A stretch of DNA of 64,000 nt from Oscillospiraceae bacterium. GTDB taxonomy: Bacteria > Bacillota > Clostridia > Oscillospirales > Ruminococcaceae. The stretch is taken from contig JAHHTZ010000005.1 of the NCBI GenBank assembly GCA_020024285.1, positions 71,412 through 135,411 of the forward strand, in the 5' to 3' direction. How positions within the stretch are numbered: the stretch's first letter is position 1; the number at the start of each line of letters is the position of its first letter. The notes beneath the pieces were generated by a model, which searched no databases, was not told the DNA's origin, and was given only the letters and a program-made list of their open reading frames with translations. The position numbers and the translations under genes are program-made. Shown piece after piece: positions 7,311 to 14,654 of this stretch.

Positions 7311-7388
7311 GTTTTTATGGAGGAAATAGGACGAGATATTTTCCGACATAGACCGCTTTCAGGGGTAGGAGCCTGAGGGCGGTTTTTT
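7311..7388 (+). repeat. Noncoding repeat, copy 2
   Basis: This is the second copy of the block at 6352-6428, with the same terminator hairpin and conserved upstream segment. Confidence 0.9.
7317..7388 (+). ncRNA. Putative small RNA antisense to the zinc-ribbon gene leader (copy 2)
   Basis: The consensus promoter at 7283 would give a transcript of about 72 bases ending at ACCGCTTTCAGG / CCTGAGGGCGGT and T6 (7352-7387). A 19-codon frame starting ATG at 7317 is destroyed in copy 1 (ATC and a shifted frame), so a coding role is unlikely. The RNA is complementary to the leader of the leftward gene that begins at 7264. Promoter strength and the perfect terminator make this the best supported of the three units. 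Confidence 0.55.
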
Positions 7389-7455
7389 ATTGCAATATTT
7401 TTTACCGTCTCATTTGCGGCGGTCTTTTTATTTTAAAGGACACCATGCCATGCTT

Positions 7456-7947
7456 TTAACCCACGTCGGATTCTTTCACAGAAGACACTTGTAACTCCGG
7501 TGTTTTTTCTTCATTGTATTGATCTTCTGCCATTTGCATAAATTTCTTTTTTTGGACTTCTTCCAAATTGGAACTGCTGTTCTTAGAATCAGCATCATCA
7601 AAAAGAGAAGCTGCAAAATCCTTGATGACCTCTCGATGAGAAGCTGGCAGCTGTATAAATGTTTGAATAAAGCGTCGGCTGAATTCATCCAGATTGTATT
7701 GTATGGAAAGCTGCGACAACAAAGAATTATCATCCTCAAGGAACATAGAACCATTTCCAGTAAGAAGCCATTCCTCATTTACATTGAATTGTAGACAGAG
7801 AAGTTTTCGGATTTTCTCAGTGACGTCTCGATCTCCCTTTTCTATCTGTGAAAGATATGTTTGAGCGAGAGTTATTTTCTGACCAAATTCTTTTTGTGTC
7901 AATCCTAAGGCACTGCGCACTTCTCGCACACGTTCGTTGATATTCAA
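7456..7947 (-). CDS. XRE-family phage repressor
   Basis: The 163-residue protein begins with a Cro/CI-type helix-turn-helix (about residues 3-60: VREVRSALGLTQKEFGQKI, LAQTYLSQIEKGDRDV and NEEWLLTGNG). The C-terminal half is acidic and lacks a recognisable LexA/S24 autocleavage domain, so induction may not use RecA cleavage. The TTG start at 7947 is set by AAGGAGGTG eight bases upstream. It faces the early rightward genes across a divergent promoter region and is the probable lysogeny repressor. Confidence 0.85.
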   Translation of the reverse strand: MNINERVREVRSALGLTQKEFGQKITLAQTYLSQIEKGDRDVTEKIRKLLCLQFNVNEEWLLTGNGSMFLEDDNSLLSQLSIQYNLDEFSRRFIQTFIQLPASHREVIKDFAASLFDDADSKNSSSNLEEVQKKKFMQMAEDQYNEEKTPELQVSSVKESDVG

Positions 7948-7977
7948 ATAGAACACCTCCTTCCAAATGACAGTTAT

Positions 7978-8056
7978 AATATAACACAATAATATCGCAT
8001 TTGCAATATATTATTTTCAATTTGTCTTGACAATTTATTACATATGAGATATTATA
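7978..8056. promoter_or_regulatory. Divergent lysis-lysogeny promoter region with repeated operator-like motifs
   Basis: Rightward: TTGACA (8027-8032) and TATTAT (8050-8055) with 17-base spacing. Leftward: TTGCAA (8001-8006) and TATATT (7978-7983) with 17-base spacing. The motif ATATTATT appears at 7988-7995 (inverted), at 8008-8015 and as ATATTATA at 8049-8056, where it overlaps the rightward minus-10. This fits a repressor binding three half-sites. Confidence 0.75.
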
Positions 8057-8100
8057 ATAACGCAAACGAAATATAGTACGATCTTTCGGAGGTGAAAACG

Positions 8101-8271
8101 ATGTTAAAAAATGAGTGTATGCTTCGAGATTCGGCAGAAGGAAAAAGGTATGATGCACAGGAAATGGCAAAAATTCTTCGCAAACTTCCAGATGCAGAAC
8201 GTGAAAAGCTTTTCTACATGATGAAAGGCATTGAACTTATGGTTGATGCAGAGAAGAAACTGGGCGCATAG
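8101..8271 (+). CDS. First early phage protein, 56 residues, unknown
   Basis: This is the first gene right of the divergent switch, 45 bases after the promoter, with GGAGGTG as ribosome binding site. The product is helical and charged (RYDAQEMAKILRKLPD followed by REKLFYMMKGIEL), resembling small phage proteins with a C-terminal helix-rich regulator of the Cro/antirepressor type. No complete helix-turn-helix is evident. Size and position also make it a candidate recombination directionality factor. Confidence 0.6.
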   Translation: MLKNECMLRDSAEGKRYDAQEMAKILRKLPDAEREKLFYMMKGIELMVDAEKKLGA

Positions 8272-8301
8272 CCCAGCGAAGCGGGAAAAGAGGTGAGAGG
8301 G

Positions 8302-8487
8302 ATGGATGCAGGATCAAAAAAACAAAAGCCTGATTTGATTATTGGGTTAAACAAGGCAAAGTTTGATTTTATGACAATGGCATTGTTCAAAATTACAGAG
8401 CCATTAGCAGACAAAGAGAAGTTCCAAGTTATTATTGAGAATTCCCCGGAACTTCCAGCTGTTAGGGTAACATACTATTTTGATTAG
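8302..8487 (+). CDS. Small early phage protein, 61 residues, unknown
   Basis: The ATG at 8302 follows AGAGGTGAGAGGG. The product has a basic N-terminus (GSKKQKPDLIIGLNKAKFDF) and a beta-rich end (FQVIIENSPELPAVRVTYYFD). No family is recognised. Its 3' end overlaps the opposite-strand gene at 8484 by four bases. Confidence 0.5.
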   Translation: MDAGSKKQKPDLIIGLNKAKFDFMTMALFKITEPLADKEKFQVIIENSPELPAVRVTYYFD

Positions 8488-8687
8488 ATTTTTTGTACCC
8501 TACATTTTGCAAGGATCGGACTGTTCAATAACTCCAGTTCGCTACACTGAAAAAATACTTCAAATACGGCAGGATTGGAAGGATTTGAAGAGTGCAGGTC
8601 AGAGTAGCTTTTGAGGAAGTCGTACACATTATCACGATCCTCTTTGCAAAGATGGCTTGCGTCAACTAAGTAACGATGGTATGGCAT
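8484..8687 (-). CDS. Small leftward phage protein, 67 residues, unknown
   Basis: The start at 8687 (MPYHRYLVDASHLC) is supported by GGGGGTGAT upstream. The product is polar with one Cys pair far apart and no recognisable domain. It is the only leftward gene inside the early rightward region, so it may be expressed in the lysogen or act antisense to early transcription. The real/unreal call rests on the good ribosome binding site. Confidence 0.45.
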   Translation of the reverse strand: MPYHRYLVDASHLCKEDRDNVYDFLKSYSDLHSSNPSNPAVFEVFFQCSELELLNSPILAKCRVQKI

Positions 8688-8793
8688 AAAATCACCCCCT
8701 TTCAATCTGATTGTATCACATTTGTCAGGGGTCAAACAGGCAAGCAGACAAGCAGTACACCCATAAACTGATAGAAAAGGAGGGTGTTTACCT

Positions 8794-8955
8794 ATGAAAC
8801 AACAGGATACTTACTACTTAGACAGAGTGATTGAGGATGAGAAGGCAGTGATCCGTGTGTACCGTCCGATTTTAACGGATGAGGAGCGGGCACGCCGCCT
8901 TGAGGAAGTAAAAAAGGCAGCAGCAGCACTGCTGGGAGGGAGGTATGTACCATGA
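8794..8955 (+). CDS. Small early phage protein, 53 residues
   Basis: An AAAAGGAGGGTG site precedes ATG 8794. The product is charged and helical (DEERARRLEEVKKAAAALL), with an N-terminal beta hairpin (YYLDRVIEDEKAVIRVYRP). This layout is frequent for short conserved phage proteins ahead of replication genes; function unknown. The stop overlaps the next start (ATGA). Confidence 0.6.
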   Translation: MKQQDTYYLDRVIEDEKAVIRVYRPILTDEERARRLEEVKKAAAALLGGRYVP

Positions 8956-9122
8956 AGCGTCAGTTCTGTCTGTCCTGCTTTCTTGCACTGAAGGCAGCAG
9001 GGAAATACGATATTTCGCGCACAGCCGGCAGCAAGAGCCAAAAAGCTGTGTGCTGGAGGTGCAGATGCTGCCGATACTGTTCGGAATATGAGATCCACAG
9101 AAAGGCAGGTCGTGGGTTATAA
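8952..9122 (+). CDS. Cys-rich small phage protein, 56 residues
   Basis: It is translationally coupled to the previous gene through an ATGA overlap. The eight Cys residues form CLSC near the start and CWRCRCCRYC near residue 34-43, which could bind one zinc ion. The protein is basic. No family is recognised, but a nucleic-acid-binding knuckle is plausible. Confidence 0.55.
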   Translation: MKRQFCLSCFLALKAAGKYDISRTAGSKSQKAVCWRCRCCRYCSEYEIHRKAGRGL

Positions 9123-9138
9123 AAGCATATAAACAGAG

Positions 9139-9212
9139 AAAACCGCTCTGTACTTGTTTTCACAGAACAAATACAGAGCGGCTTCCGCCGATGAAAATAC
9201 ATCATTATCAAC
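9139..9212 (-). ncRNA. Putative countertranscribed RNA upstream of the replication gene
   Basis: A leftward promoter at 9219-9247 would start an RNA near 9212. It ends at CCGCTCTGTA / TACAGAGCGG, extended by TTGTT / AACAA, followed by TTTTC on the minus strand. The RNA of about 75 bases is antisense to the leader between the small early genes and the HUH replication gene. Rolling-circle plasmids often limit Rep synthesis with such an RNA. No structural gene occupies 9123-9439. Confidence 0.5.
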
Positions 9213-9218
9213 AGGACA

Positions 9219-9247
9219 AGTATATCACAGAATGGCGGAAAAGTCAA
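9219..9247 (-). promoter_or_regulatory. Leftward promoter for the small RNA before the replication gene
   Basis: On the minus strand TTGACT (9247-9242) and TATACT (9224-9219) are separated by exactly 17 bases. Confidence 0.65.
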
Positions 9248-9360
9248 ACAACAGTGCCGTTTTTGAGCGGCATGGCGGGCTTGTAATGGGTATTATCATT
9301 TCAGCGAAGAACTGCTCCCCATTCTATTTTATCGGTTGACAGGAAAGAAGGGGAGAGATC

Positions 9361-9375
9361 GCAGAGCTTCTCTGC
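9361..9375 (+). other. Short hairpin upstream of the replication gene
   Basis: GCAGAG-CTT-CTCTGC is a perfect six-base stem with a three-base loop, located 65 bases before the HUH replication gene. Such cruciforms mark rolling-circle nick sites, but no known origin sequence is recognised. Confidence 0.3.
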
Positions 9376-9439
9376 CTGATGGGACATAAAAGAGAAAAGG
9401 ACAAGCTCGCTTCATCACCAAAACAGAGGGTGAAGCAAA

Positions 9440-10294
9440 ATGAGAAGTTTTATTCGGGAAAAGAAAATTTACTGCGGAAATCAGTATAGAGAGGTTGATA
9501 TTTTCTCCTATACCGATACACAAAAGACGGCTTCCCGGCGTGGTAAGCGTTCGAAAAAAGTGAGGGAATCAGAGCCTAAGCAGAAGAATCTCAATGATAA
9601 AAACGCACGTCGATATCTGATACAGCTTGGGAATCTGAATTTCGCAGGTGATGATGAGGCGTTTCATGTAACGCTTACATACAGCAAAAAGAATTTGCCT
9701 CAAAGCATTGAGGAAGCGGAAAAGGAAGCCGGAAACTATCTGCGCAGGATTCAGTATCGCAGGGAGAAAGAGGGATTGGAGCCGATAAAATACATCCTTG
9801 TGCATTCCTACCATACAGGAAAAGACGGGGAAAAGCCCACCAGAATCCACCATCATATCATTATGAACGGGGGACTTGACCGTGAACTTGTGGAAGCAAT
9901 GTGGACAAAGACCCGTGTCAATTGGAAAAAGTGGAAAGCAGACGCAGCATATCGAAGACAGATTTGCAAGGACAGAATCGGATATATCAATGCAGACAGA
10001 TTGCAGACCGATGAAAACGGGATTGCTGCACTTTGTTCCTACCTTGCAAAGCAGCCGAACGGGAAAAAACGGTGGTGTTCTTCTCAAAATCTGGACAAGC
10101 CATACAGCAGAACAAATGACGGGAGATACAACCATCGACAGATCGAAAAAATTGCCCGTGAACGTCCAGGAAGAGAGTTCTGGGAAAAGAAATATCCAGG
10201 CTGGACCCTGACCGACGAAGATTATGGTGTTACATACGAATACAACGACGTTACAGGCTGGTCGATCTATCTCAAGCTGCGAAAAAAAGAATAA
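9440..10294 (+). CDS. rep: HUH-type rolling-circle replication initiation protein
   Basis: The 284-residue protein contains the three motifs of a HUH endonuclease: motif 1 FHVTLTYS (about 75-82), the metal-binding HUH-type motif RIHHHIIMNGG (His137-His139) and a motif 3 candidate with catalytic Tyr201 in CSYLAKQ. These enzymes nick one strand at an origin and stay joined to the 5' end through tyrosine. The family is common in replication modules of gut Firmicutes phages and plasmids. No helicase or DnaD-type protein accompanies it, so it is the only visible replication initiator. The ATG follows GAGGGTGAAGC. Confidence 0.85.
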   Translation: MRSFIREKKIYCGNQYREVDIFSYTDTQKTASRRGKRSKKVRESEPKQKNLNDKNARRYLIQLGNLNFAGDDEAFHVTLTYSKKNLPQSIEEAEKEAGNYLRRIQYRREKEGLEPIKYILVHSYHTGKDGEKPTRIHHHIIMNGGLDRELVEAMWTKTRVNWKKWKADAAYRRQICKDRIGYINADRLQTDENGIAALCSYLAKQPNGKKRWCSSQNLDKPYSRTNDGRYNHRQIEKIARERPGREFWEKKYPGWTLTDEDYGVTYEYNDVTGWSIYLKLRKKE

Positions 10295-10385
10295 ATATGT
10301 GTCCACTGTCCGAAAAGGGACAAGAGGCAGAACTTCTATCAGTATATGCAAGCCAAAAGGCTTTTATTAAGAAAGGAGCAAAACG

Positions 10386-10619
10386 ATGGCAAAACGCAGT
10401 TGCAGAAGAACACAAGCAGAAAAAGAGGTGCACGAGTTTGCAGTGAAGGTCCGTAAAATGACCGATCAGCAGCTGTACGACTTTGTGTGTGAAATCGAGA
10501 GTCGGGGAAATTCAGTGGAACAGCTGATACAGGATTTAGCGAGCGGGAAGATTGCCGGAATCGGTCCTTCTACAGTAAACAAAATCCGTCAGTATGTGGA
10601 GTTTGGAGTGGAGGGATAA
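10386..10619 (+). CDS. Small early phage protein with a possible helix-hairpin-helix
   Basis: The 77-residue basic protein follows AAGGAGC. The N-terminal half is helical (KEVHEFAVKVRKMTDQQLYDFVCEI, split by charged residues). The C-terminal IAGIGPSTVNKI resembles the hairpin of helix-hairpin-helix DNA-binding motifs. No family name can be given. Confidence 0.55.
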   Translation: MAKRSCRRTQAEKEVHEFAVKVRKMTDQQLYDFVCEIESRGNSVEQLIQDLASGKIAGIGPSTVNKIRQYVEFGVEG

Positions 10620-10624
10620 GGGCA

Positions 10625-10930
10625 ATGGATATTATCAATGAAATCGGATTGGCTGCTGTTTTAGAGCAGCTTGCAGAGGAAGGGGCAGAAATGTCACATG
10701 CTGCTCTAAAAATGGCAAGGATTCTAAGAGGAAACAATCCAACACCGGTAGATTGGGATACTGCAAAAGTCAATTTGTGTGAGGAAATCACAGATGTTCG
10801 TCTTTGCATGGATCTGTTGAAATCAAAGTGTATCGTATTTCCTGATCCTGATCTACTGACACGGAAACTGGAACGCTGGGAGCAGCGCATTTTGGAAAGA
10901 AAAGAGATGGATCATCATGATAAAAATTGA
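10625..10930 (+). CDS. MazG-like nucleotide pyrophosphohydrolase
   Basis: The 101-residue product has the paired acidic motifs of all-alpha NTP pyrophosphatases: LAEEGAEMSHAALKMAR near residue 17 and EEITDVRLCMDLL near residue 58, giving the E-E-x-x-E and E-x-x-D metal ligands. Phage versions hydrolyse nucleotide triphosphates or alarmone-like signals. It starts five bases after the previous stop and overlaps the next gene by 14 bases, so it sits in the early operon. Confidence 0.75.
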   Translation: MDIINEIGLAAVLEQLAEEGAEMSHAALKMARILRGNNPTPVDWDTAKVNLCEEITDVRLCMDLLKSKCIVFPDPDLLTRKLERWEQRILERKEMDHHDKN

Positions 10931-11138
10931 CCGTCCGGTTTGCGAGGAATGCGGAAAGATCGGCTGTTCCGAATGCAGCGAATGTCCAGTGCAATGGGCA
11001 TATGATGCAGCGGAGGAGGAGCGCAACAGAGTATATGATATAGAAAGCAAAGCAATCGGTTCGCTGTTTAAGAGTAAATACAGAGATAAATTACTTAAAA
11101 ACCCACCAAGGAAAGGTCCGGGAAGGTGGGCACAGTAG
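10917..11138 (+). CDS. Cys-rich early phage protein, 73 residues
   Basis: The start overlaps the MazG-like gene (ATGATAAAAATT at 10917). The N-terminus has CEECGKIGCSECSEC, a dense zinc-binding cluster, followed by an acidic helix and a basic end. No known family; a regulatory or nucleic-acid role is possible. Confidence 0.55.
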   Translation: MIKIDRPVCEECGKIGCSECSECPVQWAYDAAEEERNRVYDIESKAIGSLFKSKYRDKLLKNPPRKGPGRWAQ

Positions 11139-11180
11139 AAAATATCTGGAATAACAATTTACGAAACGAGGGACACAACC

Positions 11181-11510
11181 ATGCAAAAACTGAAAGCGCA
11201 AATCGAAAAAAGCAATCATCCGATGGCAAAGGTGATCGGGGAGTTTGTAGAGGGGCAGCTTGGAGCAAACGGAGTGATCTTCGAGCGGGACAAGACGCTC
11301 GACGGCTGCATCAAGGCGATATACAGCAAAGCCAGAGAGCGGGCAAAAGGTCAGAGCTTTGCTGCTGTGGAGGATAAGGTGGTCTACGGATGGATCGCAG
11401 AGTATTTCGGACTTCGCTATGAGAACAAGCCCGAAGCTGCTGCCGCACCAAAAGCCCAGACGCTTGGGACCGATGATTTTCTCAGCTACGAGCTGGAAGA
11501 TCTCTTTTAG
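11181..11510 (+). CDS. PcfK-like protein
   Basis: The 109-residue protein matches the PcfK family: KAQIEKSNHPMAKVIGEFV near the start, then a central GCIKAIYSKARERA and DKVVYGWIAEYFGLRY. PcfK is named from the pCF10 conjugative plasmid and is found with PcfJ in plasmids and phages of Firmicutes. The molecular role is unknown. PcfJ-like protein follows 12 bases later, which supports the call. Confidence 0.8.
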   Translation: MQKLKAQIEKSNHPMAKVIGEFVEGQLGANGVIFERDKTLDGCIKAIYSKARERAKGQSFAAVEDKVVYGWIAEYFGLRYENKPEAAAAPKAQTLGTDDFLSYELEDLF

Positions 11511-11522
11511 GAGGGGACTGTC

Positions 11523-13484
11523 ATGAAGAAGAAGGAATTGTTACAGCTCCCGCTCCCAACGTTCACAAAGGAGGATTTGTCCCCCAAAAGCTCCAATAAA
11601 ATCGACTGGTACTACGATGCACGGCTTGAGCTGGACGGGAAGCTCCTGTCCATGACCCTCTTTGACCCGAACACGCAGCAGGCAAGCTGGCGGATCTTCC
11701 ATGAAGGGGAAAAATGGCTCAACTATAACATCGAAAAGCAGCGCTGGACAACCGGGAGATTGGAATATATTGGGATGACTCCCCGTGAGCGATGGAGGAG
11801 TGCTTGGTTCCTGCCCATAACAAAGGCAGCAGAGAAGGCAGGACAGGAGTGGTGCGGAGAGGACGGCTCGACCGATGAGATCCTCCTGCGGCATCAGCGG
11901 TATTGGGCGGAAGAGCAGCGAGCAAAAACCGGGCGCATGAAGCAGGAACGGCGGGAATCCATCTTTGCGCAGTGGCAGGAACTTCCCTCCTGTGCCATCA
12001 CACGTTTGGAGGACAGTGTCTGGAAGGACAGCAAATACTGCTTTTTCCACAAGGCAAAAAAGGGAGGTCTGCACCCGGGAATGGAGCGGGAGCTTGGCAT
12101 CGAAGCTCCCTACATCGGAGAATGCTCCGCCTGCGGGAGCACATTCGGCTTAGATCATCAGCCCACCCATGAGCCGTGTGAAGCGGAGCACCCAGACGAG
12201 CAGGAGCTGATCGAGTGCCCGCACTGTCACTCCATCCTGCACCCGAAGAAGGCTCACCTTGGACGCAAAAATTTGTACAAGGGCGATTATCTTGCCGTTG
12301 CAAGCGAGCGGGACGGCATCCTCTACATCGATATGCTGTATGTCACAAGGAGCTATCGGTGTGCTCCCTATCGGACGAAAGCAAGTCCCGCTGCACGGTA
12401 CTATCTCGACACCGTCCGCAACGAGGCGAGGTATTGGAAGTTTGGCGGCCCGTGGAATCAGTGGCAGGAAACGAGAAAGCCGTACCTTCCCTTTTCCTTC
12501 TGCGAGGATGGTTCCGTACTCGAATCCATTCTGAAAACACGGCTTCGATACGGAGAATCCGTCTTTTCCCGCATGAACAGCATCCGGGCTGCCTGCCTTT
12601 TGACGGAGTATCCCAGTGTGGAGCTGCTGGACAAGCTGGGACTGGAGGAATGGGTCAATGAGTTTGTTCTCAATACTCGATACATCAAACAGGCAATTCA
12701 CTTTCGGGGGAAAAATCTCAAGGAGGTGCTGGGGATGAACAAGGAGGAGCTTGCTGCCGCAAAGAAATTGAAGGTTGGAGCCTTTGGGCTGCTCCTGTTC
12801 AAGAAGCTGCGCAAAGAAGGGAAATGGATGACACAGGAGCAGAACAGGCTGAGCGAGTGCATCTCCCGAAAGGAGGAGTTTTTGAAGCTGTCGGGCTTTA
12901 CCGGTGTGAATCAGGCGTTTCAATACCTCATAAAGCAGCGAAAGAAACATCCGGGGGAGTCTGTAGACGACCTCATTCTCTCATGGAGGGACTATCTCAG
13001 CGAGTGCAGGGAATTGGGGTATGACCTCAAGGACCCATACCACCTCATGCCGCCCGATCTGATGAAAGCCCACAACGAAACGATGCAGCGTGTCAGCGCA
13101 AAGAATAACCCGAAGCTCGATGCACAAATCTCCAAACGCTTGGAAAAGCTCCGGGAGCGGTACTGCTTTGCGGAGGGAGAATTCCTGATCCGACCGGCGC
13201 AAAGCAGCGGGGAGCTGACCGCAGAGGGAGCCTTCCTCCACCACTGCGTCGGCAGATATGCCGAGCGGTACGCAGAGGGTAAGACGGATATTTTATTGAT
13301 CCGCCGCAGAGATGAGCCGGAGCTTCCGCTTGTCACCGCAGAGTATCGGGGAGGAAAGCGCATCCAGATCAAAGCAAGCAGGAATCAAGCGCCGCAGGAT
13401 GATGTGATGGCGTTTGTTGAGAAGTTCGAAACGAACCTCAAGCGTACAAAAACTTCAAAATCGAAGGAGGAAAACGCAGCATGA
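11523..13484 (+). CDS. PcfJ-like protein
   Basis: The 653-residue product is a typical PcfJ-like protein: a zinc-binding middle (CSACG near 205 and CPHCHSILHPKKAHLG near 233) and the conserved C-terminal domain (LIRPAQSSGELTAEGAFLHHCVGRYAERYAEGKTDI in pieces). The family pairs with PcfK in conjugative plasmids and temperate phages; its biochemical role is not established. It overlaps the DUF3102 gene by four bases and is preceded by AGGAGGGG. Confidence 0.85.
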   Translation: MKKKELLQLPLPTFTKEDLSPKSSNKIDWYYDARLELDGKLLSMTLFDPNTQQASWRIFHEGEKWLNYNIEKQRWTTGRLEYIGMTPRERWRSAWFLPITKAAEKAGQEWCGEDGSTDEILLRHQRYWAEEQRAKTGRMKQERRESIFAQWQELPSCAITRLEDSVWKDSKYCFFHKAKKGGLHPGMERELGIEAPYIGECSACGSTFGLDHQPTHEPCEAEHPDEQELIECPHCHSILHPKKAHLGRKNLYKGDYLAVASERDGILYIDMLYVTRSYRCAPYRTKASPAARYYLDTVRNEARYWKFGGPWNQWQETRKPYLPFSFCEDGSVLESILKTRLRYGESVFSRMNSIRAACLLTEYPSVELLDKLGLEEWVNEFVLNTRYIKQAIHFRGKNLKEVLGMNKEELAAAKKLKVGAFGLLLFKKLRKEGKWMTQEQNRLSECISRKEEFLKLSGFTGVNQAFQYLIKQRKKHPGESVDDLILSWRDYLSECRELGYDLKDPYHLMPPDLMKAHNETMQRVSAKNNPKLDAQISKRLEKLRERYCFAEGEFLIRPAQSSGELTAEGAFLHHCVGRYAERYAEGKTDILLIRRRDEPELPLVTAEYRGGKRIQIKASRNQAPQDDVMAFVEKFETNLKRTKTSKSKEENAA

Positions 13485-14491
13485 ATGAAATCATCAAACA
13501 GGTCAGGGAGGCGCAGGGGGTGCGCACGCCCGAAATCATTGCCGCAGAGATCAATTACATCAATCAGAAAACAAAGGAAACCGTCCTTGCCAATGCAATG
13601 GAGATCGGCAGACGCCTGTGCGAGGCAAAGGAGCTGGTCAAACACGGCGAGTGGGAGCGGTGGCTTGAGGAAAACGTCAGCTATTCGCAGTCCACAGCCA
13701 ACAACCTGATGGCAGTTTTTCGGGAGTACGGCAGCGAGCAGCAGAGCCTGTTCGAGAAGGCAAACTCCAGGGACATCGAGGAATTGTCCTACTCGAAGGC
13801 AGTGGCGCTCCTTGTCCTGCCAAGGGAGGAGCGGGAGCAGTTCCTTCGGGAAAATCCGGTCGATTCCATGAGCACGAGGGAGCTTCAGGCAGCGATCAAG
13901 GAGGCAAAGGACGCACAGGAGGAGCTCGACAAGGCAATCGGGGAGCGGCAGAAGTATCAAAAGCTGGCAGGGGACGAGATGGCGAAGGTCAGCAGGCTGA
14001 CAACGGAAAACGATTCCCTCAATCTTCGGGTCAGGGGGATGGAGCAGGAGCTTAGCGAGGCGAAGAAAGCGTCGGCAGAGCTAAAAAAGGCGCAGGATGC
14101 CTGCAAAAAAGCGGACGAGAAAGTGAAGAAATTGCAGGAGCAGATCATGGAGCTCGAGCATTCAAGACAGGAGCCGGACCAGCAGACGCTCGATCAGATC
14201 ACCGCCGAGGCGGAGGAAAGGGCGAGGACGCAGCAGCTTCAAAGGATGGAGGAGCTTCGGGCGCAGCTTGAGAAGGCACAGCAGGAGAAGGAGCAAATCG
14301 CCAAGCGTATGGAATCGGCAGGCAGCGAGGCGATGTTGGAGGCAAAATTTGTGCTTGGGCAGCTTCAGGAGAGCTTCAATCGAATGCTTTCGCTTTCCGT
14401 CGAGCTGTCCCAAAAGGGGCAGGAGGAATTTGCGGAAAAGCTCAAAACCGCGATCCGAAACCTGTGCGGAAAAATCCTTGAAAGGATGTGA
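13481..14491 (+). CDS. DUF3102 domain protein with long coiled coil
   Basis: The first 150 residues match DUF3102 (INYINQKTKETVLANAMEIGRRLCEAKELV and WERWLEENVSYSQSTANNLM in order), a phage-associated domain probably binding DNA through a helix-turn-helix. Residues about 145-290 form a charged coiled coil. The start overlaps the PcfJ stop (ATGA). DUF3102 next to PcfJ/PcfK and ahead of ParAB is a recurring plasmid/phage arrangement. Confidence 0.75.
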   Translation: MNEIIKQVREAQGVRTPEIIAAEINYINQKTKETVLANAMEIGRRLCEAKELVKHGEWERWLEENVSYSQSTANNLMAVFREYGSEQQSLFEKANSRDIEELSYSKAVALLVLPREEREQFLRENPVDSMSTRELQAAIKEAKDAQEELDKAIGERQKYQKLAGDEMAKVSRLTTENDSLNLRVRGMEQELSEAKKASAELKKAQDACKKADEKVKKLQEQIMELEHSRQEPDQQTLDQITAEAEERARTQQLQRMEELRAQLEKAQQEKEQIAKRMESAGSEAMLEAKFVLGQLQESFNRMLSLSVELSQKGQEEFAEKLKTAIRNLCGKILERM

Positions 14492-14495
14492 TCCC

Positions 14496-14654
14496 ATGAA
14501 GGAAAACACAGGCGGCGAGGGGCTGAGCTCCTATCAGGCGATGCTCAAACACTGCCGCCGCTGCCCTTATCTTCCAACGTGCGCAAAGCCGTGCGACAGG
14601 CTGATCCGCGCCGTGACACCAAAGGAGGAAGTCGATGAAGATCATGACAACTGA
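14496..14654 (+). CDS. Cys-rich small phage protein, 52 residues
   Basis: This short frame begins four bases after the DUF3102 gene, behind GAAAGGATGTG. It has CRRCPYLPTCAKPC, a probable zinc knuckle, and an acidic tail. It overlaps the VRR-NUC gene by 20 bases. Function unknown. Confidence 0.5.
   Translation: MKENTGGEGLSSYQAMLKHCRRCPYLPTCAKPCDRLIRAVTPKEEVDEDHDN

Noticed and set aside
7317..7376. 19-codon frame inside the small RNA unit copy 2
   Set aside because: The homologous copy at 6352 has no start codon and a shifted frame, so coding is not conserved.
9154..9339. Possible 61-codon frame between the small early genes and the replication gene
   Set aside because: It has no ribosome binding site, starts with TTG inside a hairpin, and lies over the putative small RNA; composition is not coding-like.
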